Source: Stratiolaelaps scimitus (taxonomy: Eukaryota; Arthropoda; Arachnida; Mesostigmata; Laelapidae). Taken from it: 64,000 nucleotides of DNA. Below, one piece after another: positions 50,271 to 59,900 of this stretch; within the stretch, counting starts at the first letter, position 1, and each line of letters begins with the position of its first letter. The stretch is from NCBI GenBank assembly GCA_019614645.1, contig JABWDB010000004.1, forward strand, positions 7,688,001 to 7,752,000, read 5' to 3'. The translations under genes and the position numbers were made by a program. The notes under the pieces were generated by a model, which saw only the letters and a list, made by a program, of their open reading frames with translations, made no database searches and was not told the origin of the DNA.

Positions 50271-53200
50271 TGTTTATTTCACTTAAATACTCAGCCTCTG
50301 GGGCTGTATCAGGGCTCTTGGGGAGCGACGGATGATGACGGCAGTCTGCTTTATGCTCAACTGTGGGTAGCAGTAACTTATAATTGATTTTCAAGCAACA
50401 GAGAACGAAACGAGGGAATCCCGCAAAATTCTCATGCAGCAGCCGCAGCAGCAACACTCGTGCTCCAGCATGCATTACATCCACATCCACCACCGCATGC
50501 AACCCACACACACACACACTCACATACACAAACCCAACCAACTGTACCCACGTCCCCGAAGCAGCCAACGCTCCTCAATCGCCTCACCCTCCTAATTCGT
50601 ACTCAACCGTTGAGCTTCCTTCGCTCTGTCGCACGTCAGCCAGCTTGTGACTGCCTAGTCGGTGACCATCGCTTGCTTCTATCTTGCTCAAATAGCTCGT
50701 TCCAGTGGTGTCGTGTGCCGAGCGACTCAAATGGCAAAGTTGTGCTGAACTCCCTTCGAATACTAAACTTTCAGCTGAAGAACTCTGAACTAAAACGAAT
50801 ATGTGAGGCGGTGAGGGATGCGGCGGCGGGGGCAGATCAGGGGAGAAAACAGGATCGGACAAGTGGTACAGGCGTCGGAAGTTCCCTTGCCCTACTGCAG
50901 AAGAGACGAATTAAAAGACAAATTTCTTAATAGGTGTTGTAGTGGTGGTGGTAGTAGAAGCTGCAGCTCGTCCATGAGCATTACAGCCACCGGTCACTAG
51001 CACACGACGGATCGTAACCGACCAACCGTAGAGCAGACAACATGCGGACAGGTTGGGGAGCGGTGCCCGCTAGGCTTCTTTTGCCTTATCTCTAGCTGCT
51101 TCTCATTCAGCCAGAAGTTCAGAGAGATGCATCAGCTGCTGCAAGGGGAAATGACAGGCTGGCAGCAAGTGCAGGCTCTTCGAAGGAGTCATTTCGCCTC
51201 GAAGAGTTCCCGTGTCACCCTTCCGACAGGTATAATACATGGCCTTCCGTTTAGTGCATCCGCGTAACGTCACTGCCTGAGTCGTGTGCGCGTATCTCGG
51301 ACGGACGACATCCCCAAGGCTCAATGTCTGAGCTCGGCGTCGGACGAGGCTGAGAGGTCGTCGTGACTTGACTCTGGGTGTGGTTAGAGGGCAAGCCCAG
51401 GGTCAAGACCGCTTTCGTTTCTCATGGTGCACATTCTCTTCTAGACGTACGTACATACGATTCTCCCTCATTTTATTCGTCCCGCCTGTTATGCAGCGTA
51501 CTCGCTCATGAGTGAGTACAGAGTCTGTTTCACCCATTTGCGCACTCCCCTCATTTGCCCAATGTTTCCCAACTTCGTGCTATTCCATTGTCTCAACCCT
51601 CCGCCCAATTGGGTATTCACTTGGTCCCCCACGCCACTGAAGGCGTGCGCTGGCTGAAGCCCAGTTGCGTTAGCTGGCTCGATGGACCCGTATCCTTCAG
51701 CGCAAACACGTTAGGCCCCGATGCAGTAGGAAGGAGCCAGCAGTCTGCGTATTTCGATGTATACGCGAGCGTGCGTGCCGCAAGCAGGGGTGTACGGGCC
51801 GTACAAGCCCCGGTGCGTCGATGTGTCGGTGCCGCCCGCTTGTTGTAGATGTGTACGCTCGCGTCAATGTGATGTCCGGGTGCTGTTCGCTTAGATAGAT
51901 TCAACTTCCTTCTCCCTTAGCCGGAGCACGCGGCAGCGAATCGCGCGCACACACCCACCCACACATGCACATATAAGCCCTAAGCACACGGCACATGGCA
52001 ATGCAGTACGGTGGAGAAGGCCTCCCCTTCTTGTACCCTGCCTCCTCAGCGTTGCCTGAACTCGCCTTTCTGTACGAACGAGAGATATATAGAGTGAGAG
52101 GCGGTGAGAGCCACTGAGCCGCTGCACCACTGAGCCCACTTGTGCAGTAGCAGCAGCACTGAGTGGCTTGGCTCTATGTGCGAGCCAGCGGGAGGAGGGA
52201 GCCTAGTAGCACCGTTGCACACTAGTGTATCTCCCTGCCGCAGTTGGGGCCAGGGAAGCCACCGTGCGAGAAGGACGAGGAGCAGTGAGAGAACGCAACG
52301 AAGGCGCAGAGCCAGTACAGTAGTGGCAGAAAAGAAGAGAGCAGTAGTTGTAACCTTGGCAGGCAGACAGGGAGCGTGTATCGACTCCTTCCCGCTGCTG
52401 CCGCTGGAGCAGTGCCCCTGCGCCCCAACCTCGACCTCCCCCCAGAGTATTTTCGCCCGTCTCTGCCCCCTGATCCGGCCGTCAGACTCCGGCCGATCGG
52501 GCCGTCGCGCGTACCAAGTACGTGAGTGGAACATGTAAGCACCGATTATTTGGCAGCAGAAACAGCGACGGCGGCGGCGGCACCGTCGGCGGTGCCCCTG
52601 CTGCTGCTGCAGCAAAAAGCCGGGGAGCCGGCCGCCAATGCTCTGAGTCGGTAATCGGCGGTAGCGAGCGACGGGTTGACTTGAGATGGCGGACGCCGTT
52701 GGACGGGCCGGCGGAGTAGCAAGCGAAAGGCGATAGCAGCAGCAGCAAAAGGAAGAAGAAGAGGAACGAGTCGCATGTCGACAGGTTGCACTATATAGAT
52801 ACCTTCTACCTACACAGGCTTTTGGCGAAGGGAGATCCGACGGCAAATGCTGCTAGCTGTGGGAGACCGGACCCGACCCTGACGAGTCTCCCCGAGGAAC
52901 TACGGAACTACGGATGGGAGGGGGGGGGCCGTTCGATCGTGCCGCAGGTCCGCTGCCTCAGCTAATTGAACAAACGACGTCCCGACAAAAGCGGAAAAGG
53001 CTGAAACAGAACGGAAAGAAATCTTGAGAAGAACAGACGATGAGAATGGAAGAGAACGAGGGGTCGTTGTATGCCTTCCACGCTGGGTCCCCAACGATTG
53101 CTAAGCATCGCATGTTATGAGATGTTCGGTGAACTCCTGTGGGACTGCCATTATATATATGCATGACGGTTGTCTGGTTTCGTTCCAACGCAAACCTCAC

Positions 53201-55260
53201 GAATGACATTAAGCAGAATGGAGCAAGCTCCCTTCATGGGCTAGCTGTGGGCCAGCCAAATGCGGCAGAGTCATGAAGATAGACTCACAGTGCTTTCTAA
53301 TACTTTCGAAATGTGGCCAACACTGCCATCAAATGTCAACAGCATACAGCAGTTGACAGGGTTTGGATAAAGAAAATGTAAAATACGCCTGAAGATCTTG
53401 TTCGCATTGGCTTAATTGCTGCCAAATTCAATTTGGAAATCGAAACGACGTATGAAGTTGGGTCATAACATGAATGTCAGATGCATACACTTGTCTGCTT
53501 GCTGCAGCTGTCTGCTTGCCAACTGGTTGTTTAAAAGTGCCCCCATTTGAAGCGAACACCGTAATAAGTAAGGGAACATCTCATATAGAATTGACACTCC
53601 TAAAGTAACAATACAGTAAACTATATGGTGGCATTGATGCGACAGCTTCTATGTTCACGGTTGACCGATAAAATCCTACCCAAAAAATAGAGTGACAATC
53701 GGATCAAATAGCTTTAACATATAGCTTTGGCCTAAACGCTTTTTAAGATATTGCTACCCAATAAAAAATGCGACATTGACATAAACTAAATCTCGGGTTT
53801 ACGCATGCCTGAATGCCACTTTCCGCGAACTAGCGCGGCCAATAACGCCACAATATAATTTAAGTAGACTAGGAGTTTTCAATGTAACAGCCAACACTCA
53901 GCTTTAATTCGTTTGCGACCAGTAAATTGACCCACATAGATCTGGTTATTGATACCAATGCATTTCGCTGTCGACTAGCGCGTTGGGCGTTGAGCTACAG
54001 CAGATTCTATCCAGGGACTCGAGCCGCGCCTGCCATGGACTTCGGAAGACATAAGGGGATCGTGGTCGATACGGGTTTTTGTTCGAATATCGCCGATGCC
54101 CCTGCTGCCTTCGAGGAGTTGTTCGTATCGACGATATTGCGCAGCCAGTTCTTAGCTTCTGGGCGCTGCTGTCGTTGCCAGCAGCAAGGAGACTAACATT
54201 CACTCCTGCTGCTGCGGCGGCGACGACGGCGGATGTGCACTACCAGCAGCAAAACAGGCTAGCGCGTATGTTCCGAGGGGTGGACGTCGCCTTTGCTTGG
54301 GCTGGCTACGCTGTCGCTAGTGACGGGTACTGAGGCGGTACTGGAGCGGGCAGACAAACAGGCAACGGGTCCCCTCTAAACGAGGCGTAGAAAGGCGAAG
54401 AATCGATACGCAGCATTGCACGTGCTTCGACCAGGGCTAGCAGCCAGCGAGGGGGGAGCGGCAGTGAACGACGAACGACGATGACGTCGTCAGCCAAAGC
54501 GACTAGCGCGGGGGGGCAACCCAACGAGATGACCCCCACACCTCCCCAGCCCCCTTCTCCCCCAAAGGACGAACACGGAAGCAGGCAATGCTAACTGGAA
54601 GGAAACACAGAAACAGGTCGGCACTGCTGCTGCTGCTACAGGCTCAAAGCAACGCAGGCAGAAAGCCAGCCGATAGAAGCATCCGCCGTGGAGCAAGCAA
54701 AGTGGCCGGCAAGACCGTCCAGCAAGCCAAGAGAGATTCTTCATGACGGAGCACATGCGTACGCATCTCGCACACCGGTGACACCACAGCAACACCGCGT
54801 CGAACGCAGGGAGACGACCCAAGCAGCGAAGCTTGGAGGCAAGCAACCGCTCGCTTGACGCTGCTGGCGCTGCCGCTTCGCCGTCTGTGCCTAACGCATT
54901 CCCACGGCCGAGCAGGCTTGCCTGGTCTCGCCTATCGACGGTAGAAATTCTAGCAACGGCGGCCGTCTGGTTCGACACTGGTGCAGCAATAGACCGTTTC
55001 GTCCTTCTGCTCCGTCTGCTGCTATCACGACCAGCGCCACTACCACTGCGTACTCCTGCGATGACTACCGACAGCCAGCGACTGCTATCGTCCTGTAGAG
55101 AATTCCCCCATAGGCGGGTAGGCCGTTGGAAAGAGTCAGGAGGACTCCGGCAAGGAGCACAAAGGATGATACGACAGCGAGGAGAAGAACCGAAGGCGAG
55201 AATGAAAGCTGCAGGAGGAGGCAAACATTGGGACTAGTCGAGATCAGATGGGTGTTCGCG
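50270..55260. other. GC-richer block without recognisable genes
   Basis: Triplet-repeat-rich (CTG/CAG near 52550-52760 and 54180-54260). The long minus-strand frames at 52046-52846 and 54490-55224 are dominated by Leu, Arg, Ser and Cys runs and overlap long plus-strand frames, as expected of GC-rich non-coding DNA. Confidence 0.5.
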
Positions 55261-55387
55261 TACCACGATGAGATGAGCAGTACATGAACAATGACCTTCC
55301 GCGCGTGATTTTTGTAGATCTACAAATTACAATTATGTGCATAATTGCAAATTAAACTCAACATATTAATTGAAATAGTAATTATAA

Positions 55388-55406
55388 TAATAATAATAAT
55401 AATATT
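55388..55406. repeat. (AAT)n microsatellite
   Basis: AAT units next to an AT-rich stretch. Confidence 0.85.
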
Positions 55407-55719
55407 ACAATTAGAGAGAGTTCTGTTTGTGCATAAAATTATTATAACATGCCCATCTGTGAGTTATGTATATAGCAGGAGAAGATATGATTCTTTCTTG
55501 TTACTATGATCCGTTAACGCCGTTGTTTCCATATGGTTTGTGTTTATGCACGAACAGAGGCATATGCCAGTAATCTTTTTTGGGCCACGTATTCGAGACA
55601 ATGAATATCGAAGACACAAACACACACACACATATTCAGCTCCACACGCTCATTCATACGCGTAGTAGTAGTAAACATGAGAGCGGCAGATGGGGTAAAG
55701 AGGACGGCTAATCTATTCC

Positions 55720-56233
55720 ATGACGGTCGTGTCCCACCAAAGCGAGACATCCGATTCCATCTATTCATCGTTCGTAGTTACCGAGTTCCGCTCGGTTAGC
55801 TTGCACGGTTGGCCGGAGCGATATGATATTATAGTTTCCATGGACGTTGCTATTCGCGCTGCCCCGAACAAACAGGTGACCGCGACTTTCGCCTGCTTCC
55901 CTCGCTACGACGCTACTTATACGCGTATCGAAGTCACATTCGTTTCATCGTTTGAGAAAATCACTCGGGTTTTTCCTGCCCATCATAGTCGCCCCCGTTT
56001 CTTCAACCTACAACAAGGTGTACGCAATAGAGCGCAGACAACCAGGGAGTGAAACTTCACACTCGCGAGTCATCGTGATCTTGCCGCCTAAGGCCGATTC
56101 GGCGATATGTACTCTTGGCCTACGGCCTGGCAAAGAATCCCCATCGGGTGTGCTATTGCACCTCGAAACAGAAACTGACAATAACGAACACAAAAGAGAC
56201 GCGATGCCGCAGCGCAAGGTTAAGTCTCCTTGA
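55720..56233 (+). pseudogene. Possible frameshifted protein remnant (two overlapping frames)
   Basis: Two frames overlap with a +1 shift: 55720-56052 (110 aa) and 55952-56233 (93 aa). Both look protein-like, with alternating hydrophobic and polar residues suggesting beta strands (for example IIVSMDVAIRA in the first, VIVILPPKADS in the second), unlike the low-complexity frames elsewhere. The natural reading is one coding segment broken by a single-base indel near 55960-56000, or one exon of a larger gene. It has no obvious similarity to paralogues A and B, which lie 1.1 kb downstream on the same strand. The family is not recognised. Chance cannot be excluded. Confidence 0.3.
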
Positions 56234-56284
56234 GATCCGGTTACATGTCCTGCCCGTCGTTGTCGGATGGGTTTGTTGACTGGG

Positions 56285-56525
56285 TTTTTTTAAGCTAACT
56301 TTCAGCTGTTCCACAATCTGACAGGCCTTTTAGGTATTACTATGAGGGCCTGTCGGGGCCACCTTTGCTTATTCTCTTCCTTACTCGTACCTGGTGAGAA
56401 TCTTCAGATAAAGAAAGATGATAAAGAACTCCAAAGATTCTCCGCGTCTAACAGGATTTGAACCCACCACACACGTCCCTCCGGTCTAGCAGTCCAAGAC
56501 ACTCATCACTAAACCATCCAGATAT
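56285..56525 (-). repeat. tRNA-derived SINE, best-preserved copy (minus strand)
   Basis: On the minus strand it begins with a tRNA-like head: an A-box-like TGGTTTAGTGATG (56504-56516) and a perfect B box GGTTCAAATCC (56454-56464), spaced as in a tRNA gene, with GACTGCTAGACC between. It continues through a body (GAATCTTTGGAG, TTCTCACCAGGTACG, AAAGGTGGCCCCGACAGG) and ends GGAACAGCTGAAAGTTAGCTT followed by a short A-run. This is the layout of a Pol III-transcribed SINE. The promoter looks intact, but a working copy cannot be claimed. The flanks carry an 11 bp inverted repeat and no clear target-site duplication. Confidence 0.78.
56454..56516 (-). promoter_or_regulatory. Internal Pol III promoter (A and B boxes) of the SINE head
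   Basis: A-box-like TGGTTTAGTGATG at 56504-56516 and B box GGTTCAAATCC at 56454-56464, read on the minus strand. The B box matches the GGTTCRANNCC consensus exactly. No cloverleaf with good acceptor pairing is visible, so this is a SINE head and not a tRNA gene. Confidence 0.65.
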
Positions 56526-56657
56526 TGTCGATGAACAAACCCATGCATAGTCTACCATGCTAACTGATAGCCGCTGACGGCGGCAGCATCTGCCCCATCG
56601 TTTCTTACAATGACCTGATTCGATTACGCGCAACGATTTGCCACGAGTTTGTCCTAA

Positions 56658-56708
56658 CATTTTCAACCTGACTCTCGGCTGGGCCCCAATGTGACAGGGC
56701 TCAGCACC
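56658..56708 (-). repeat. Old SINE 3' fragment
   Basis: The minus strand reads GAGCCCTGTCACATTGGGGC then CAGCCGAGAGTCAGGTTGAAAA, which follows the 3' end of the other SINE copies (GGCCTGTCAGAT..GGGAACAGCTGAGGGTCAGCTCGAAAA) with several substitutions. It lies about 130 bases from the near full-length copy on the same strand. Confidence 0.55.
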
Positions 56709-57350
56709 ACAACGCGTTAGTAGTCCAAGCGGGTACAATCGACGCAGAAACAGAGCCGAAGCCCAATGCTAATATGAACAAAATACACTTGTTGTTGTTG
56801 TGGTATTTCACAACGAATTGGTTGCATCTCCAACGAAGTGAGAGGCTCAGTATGAAATGAGGAGCGCATTGCGACCGGAAAATGGAATTCCGTACGAGCT
56901 TGACGCATATGACACCAGTGGAACTCGCTGAAAAGTTCGCTGTGTAATGTTGACAAAAACTGTCTGAAAAAAACTGCTTAACCTGAGGAGATCATTGAAA
57001 TAATATCATCGTAAGTAAAAACGGCGATTGTGAGTGGCACGAGTGCAGATGAAATTTCAAGGTTTGCACATTTGCTGTTGAAGATCAAATTGAAATTCTC
57101 CGTCAGCAATTTACTTGCAAGGGTCTATAAAGTAATGGCGACTTAGCACCAGCAAATGACGAGGTGATTTGAGGGACGTCACTAAATTTCAGCGCGTAGC
57201 AATATTTGGGTGTTCACACGTGAAGTTCTATGATTCTAGGCGACACGATATCAACCTCAGGAGCTAAGACCAGCCAGTGGGGGTATAGGTGGATTTCGAT
57301 CAGCTTAATTAGAACGCAGCTGACTGCTCACTAAATTCCCATTTTGAATA

Positions 57351-58217
57351 ATGGAGCCGCACCGAAGGACACAGAAGAAACGTCTTCAAAGGCACTGTAC
57401 TAAGAGGTGTATCTCTCGTAGACGTCTTAGGCAGAAACCCTTTAGGGGTGGAGCTGACGCCGACGTGGAGAGTGGTCTTCGTAGTCGGTTTAAGCGAGGA
57501 TTGGATAAGTACTACCAGGTGGTGTTGCGTCTACTTGCTGCCTACTGGGATGACCCGGTGTTTGGCGATTACACGAAAGCGTTTTATAGATTAATTCTCG
57601 GCGAGACTTTGCCGAACCTCGTGCTCTCCCGCCCGGACGATCTAAAGCGGGCCCTCGAGTGCGTTGGACAAGATAAATTTCCCGAGAGTGCGAAACTGGC
57701 TTACGACATCTTCAATGACGTCTTCCATGGGATCACCGTGAGTATTGATTCGTATTCTACCCGGACCGCGGCGTGGGCTGATGCGCAAGTCGGTGTTAAC
57801 CTGCCATTTCGGAAGCGTCATTGTGAGGTAGTCAGCCGGACTCATTCGTACACATTTAATCTCGACTGGGCCGACACATGCGAGTTCGGATCGATTATGG
57901 TGAAACCCGGAGACGGTTACCTTTACAAACTCAAATACGATTCAATTGAATATCGAGTTGATGGGCGAGGGTTCTTCGCCAAATTGGTGGCGTTTTCTGG
58001 AACCAAGGCACCTCTAGAAGATGTTGGGAAGAGAAAGCAACCGAGTGAACCCGCACAAGACGTAATTGTATCAGCAGTAACCGTAGACATTCGTGTTAGC
58101 TGGGACGGGCCTACAGATGAGGCCCGACGAAAGATCGACGAGATGATTGAGAAGGGTGAAATTCCACCAGCACCAGTAGCCGAGGACGTAGTTTCGCCTC
58201 CGGCACGGAGAGTGTAG
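57351..58217 (+). CDS. Intronless ORF of unknown family, paralogue A (288 aa), arginine-rich N-terminus
   Basis: An uninterrupted frame of 288 codons in an AT-rich stretch where such length is not expected by chance. I do not recognise the family. Residues 1-30 are strongly basic (RR, KKR, KR, SRRRLR), as in a nuclear/nucleolar or nucleic-acid-binding tail. Residues 50-125 look helical and carry RLLAAYW (60-66), AFY (77-79) and DIFN (119-122). Residues 128-251 alternate in a beta-strand pattern and carry the ST..W motif (136-142), KRH (155-157), DW (172-173), PGDGY (186-190) and LVAFSGTK (212-219). Residues 253-270 look like a charged helix, followed by a Pro-rich end. No signal peptide or membrane segment is visible. 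The start is the first ATG of the frame (context aataATGg). An AATAAA lies at 58388-58393, about 170 bases past the stop. The downstream ORF at 58736 is a clear paralogue. A host orphan family and a captured viral or mobile-element protein are both possible; the basic tail plus beta-rich C-terminal half is only suggestive of a capsid-like or RNA-binding protein. Confidence 0.72.
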   Translation: MEPHRRTQKKRLQRHCTKRCISRRRLRQKPFRGGADADVESGLRSRFKRGLDKYYQVVLRLLAAYWDDPVFGDYTKAFYRLILGETLPNLVLSRPDDLKRALECVGQDKFPESAKLAYDIFNDVFHGITVSIDSYSTRTAAWADAQVGVNLPFRKRHCEVVSRTHSYTFNLDWADTCEFGSIMVKPGDGYLYKLKYDSIEYRVDGRGFFAKLVAFSGTKAPLEDVGKRKQPSEPAQDVIVSAVTVDIRVSWDGPTDEARRKIDEMIEKGEIPPAPVAEDVVSPPARRV

Positions 58218-58735
58218 GCATCCTGTTGACTTCGCGGGGGAGAGAGAGCGATTTACTACTAGTCGAGGTGCCGGAAAGAGGCTGACCATCTTTAACTCAT
58301 TTAAACACGTGTATCCTACGCGTGTATTGAAATTCAAAATAACACTTCCCAAGTAAATAGCTAGTGGGAAACAATCGAAATTGATTGAATAAATCGACTA
58401 CGGTCACGCATAGATAACGGCGTGCGAAAGAAGGCGCGTTGTGCAAACTGCGAATTAAAGCACACCGATGTAGATGACTTAACTGTAATCTTACTGTTTC
58501 ATACGTGTATCTCGACATAAGTAACCAGCTACCAAACGTGTGCCAGTTTGCCATAAGCGTGTGCAAAGAACGAGGTTATACATGACCACTGATTGGTTTC
58601 TGAAAAAGTTTCGCGAAGCCAGCTGTCCCAATAACAGGCTAACATTCCCCGGGCGCGCACGAAGCCGATTGGTAGACAGTGCGCGGGGTATTGAATCGAT
58701 TCGTCGAACGCTGACGACCTCCTTTTTAACGGAAA
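58218..58735. other. Spacer between paralogues A and B
   Basis: This 518-base stretch has no frame resembling either neighbour. It contains AATAAA at 58388-58393, a candidate polyadenylation signal for paralogue A. Minus-strand frames at 58491-58750 overlap the start of B and look like chance. No TATA box can be singled out for B. Confidence 0.4.
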
Positions 58736-59527
58736 ATGCCAAACGGACAACTTGCAGATCCTGAAGGTTCTGAACTCTGTGATGAGCTTCGCATTCTAAT
58801 GCGAGGATCTATTACGAACAGCCCGTTCAAGCGAGCAATAGATCGTTTATCTTCTATGCTTATCCGTCTACTAGCTGCGTACTGGACTTACCCAGACCTG
58901 TCCGAGTACGTGTCCGCCTTTTACGGTATGCTTTTGGATCAGATGGGCAACAAGACCACCGAGCTTTGCCGGAAGGAGGATCTGGAGGAAGTTCTTCATC
59001 ATGTCAGGAACCATGCGTTGCCTAATAAAGTCACAGAAACTGAGGATATATTCAACGAGTTCTTAAATAAATTGACTTTAAGAGTTGATTCCCATTCGAC
59101 GAAAAGTGGGAACTGGCGAAGTGCCGAGATATGGGTGAACATCAAATTCGAGAAACGTCACGGAGGCCGCGCAACAGCCGGGGAGCCGTTTGAATTCCAG
59201 TTTGACTGGCAAGATATGTGTGAAGTGTCCTCAATTACGGTCACACCAGGCGATGGGTATGTCTATGACGTTTACTTTGACAGCGTCGAGCATGCAGTCA
59301 ATGAAGGATGCTACTATATACGACTCGTGGCCTTTAGTGGTACTAAGCAAATGCTTAAAAAGAGCGGCGAGCGAGGAGCCCCAACTGAAGCTTTTATCGA
59401 GGCTCTCATCGTCAACCTTCAGCTTCTGTGGAGTGGGCCGACCGCGACAGCGAAGCAGTATCTCGATCGAATTTTAAGGTCACAGGGAGGCCTCAAAGTG
59501 CGGGTCCAACAGCAGGCTCAGCCGTAG
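58736..59527 (+). CDS. Intronless ORF of unknown family, paralogue B (263 aa)
   Basis: An uninterrupted frame of 263 codons, on the same strand as paralogue A and 518 bases after its stop. Residues 34-250 align with A end to end: RLLAAYW (44-50), AFY (61-63), DIFN (104-107), DSHSTKSGNW (118-127), VN.KFEKRH region (134-142), DW (157-158), PGDGY (171-175), LVAFSGTK (197-204), WSGPT (232-236). It lacks the arginine-rich N-terminal tail of A and instead begins with a short acidic segment (residues 7-17). The C-terminus is short and Gln/Pro-containing. Conserved blocks with only modest overall identity, and no stop or frameshift in either copy, suggest both were maintained by selection. No signal peptide or membrane helix is visible. 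Downstream come an AT microsatellite and a decayed reverse transcriptase. Function is unknown; the family may be host-specific or of viral or mobile-element origin. Confidence 0.72.
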   Translation: MPNGQLADPEGSELCDELRILMRGSITNSPFKRAIDRLSSMLIRLLAAYWTYPDLSEYVSAFYGMLLDQMGNKTTELCRKEDLEEVLHHVRNHALPNKVTETEDIFNEFLNKLTLRVDSHSTKSGNWRSAEIWVNIKFEKRHGGRATAGEPFEFQFDWQDMCEVSSITVTPGDGYVYDVYFDSVEHAVNEGCYYIRLVAFSGTKQMLKKSGERGAPTEAFIEALIVNLQLLWSGPTATAKQYLDRILRSQGGLKVRVQQQAQP

Positions 59528-59542
59528 TTGGGTGTGAAAACA

Positions 59543-59568
59543 TGTATATATATATATACGTATATATG
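59543..59568. repeat. (TA)n microsatellite
   Basis: TA run interrupted by one C/G step, just after the stop of paralogue B. Confidence 0.85.
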
Positions 59569-59570
59569 AA

Positions 59571-59900
59571 ATGTTTCATCAAAGAGTGCTAGTTCTTTGG
59601 GTCCGACTAGTTGAGGACCCAGAAGAATTACAGAGAAATTGCCCACTCCATGCGACCATGGAGTGGGTATTAAAAGATTTACATAAGATGACGTTCACGT
59701 ACAATCACCTTTCGGACACGCATAATAGAATCGTTCTCCTCGATTTGGTCATTTTTGCCAAAGAGACTGCCGTGAACAAATTTGGGACAAATCTGTCGAT
59801 AACTGTGGAGGGGATTGTATTATAATCCTAAGTGCGGAAGTCGTCTTTCTGGGCTCTATCTTGGACGCGAAGGTCAGCTTTTCAAAAGTTTGTGATTTGT
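59571..59900 (+). pseudogene. Decayed non-LTR reverse transcriptase fragment
   Basis: The 84-codon frame 59571-59825 contains CPLHATMEWVL, which resembles the 'P.LFN..MDWVL' stretch after the GVRQGC motif of some non-LTR reverse transcriptases, followed about 30 residues later by LLDLVIFAKETA, resembling their 'DLVFADDAVIFAE' (motif C, the catalytic aspartates lost). After the stop, another frame gives VFLGSILDAKVSFSK, resembling the 'YLGS.I....' stretch downstream of the catalytic core. The order is right for this enzyme class, but frames are broken and catalytic residues missing, so this is a fossil. It begins 43 bases after the stop of paralogue B. Confidence 0.42.
59642..59667. repeat. 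Perfect 11 bp hairpin inside the RT remnant
   Basis: CCCACTCCATG (59642-59652) and its exact complement CATGGAGTGGG (59657-59667) flank a 4-base loop CGAC. It lies in the reverse-transcriptase remnant. It may be a mutation-generated palindrome or a small structured element. Confidence 0.75.

Noticed and set aside
52046..52846. 266 aa minus-strand frame
   Set aside because: Runs of Ser, Cys, Arg and Gln come from triplet repeats, and long plus-strand frames overlap it.
54490..55224. 244 aa minus-strand frame with hydrophobic stretches
   Set aside because: Low-complexity Cys/Leu/Arg content from GC-rich triplets; a plus-strand 134 aa frame overlaps it. No signal peptide, domain or motif is convincing.
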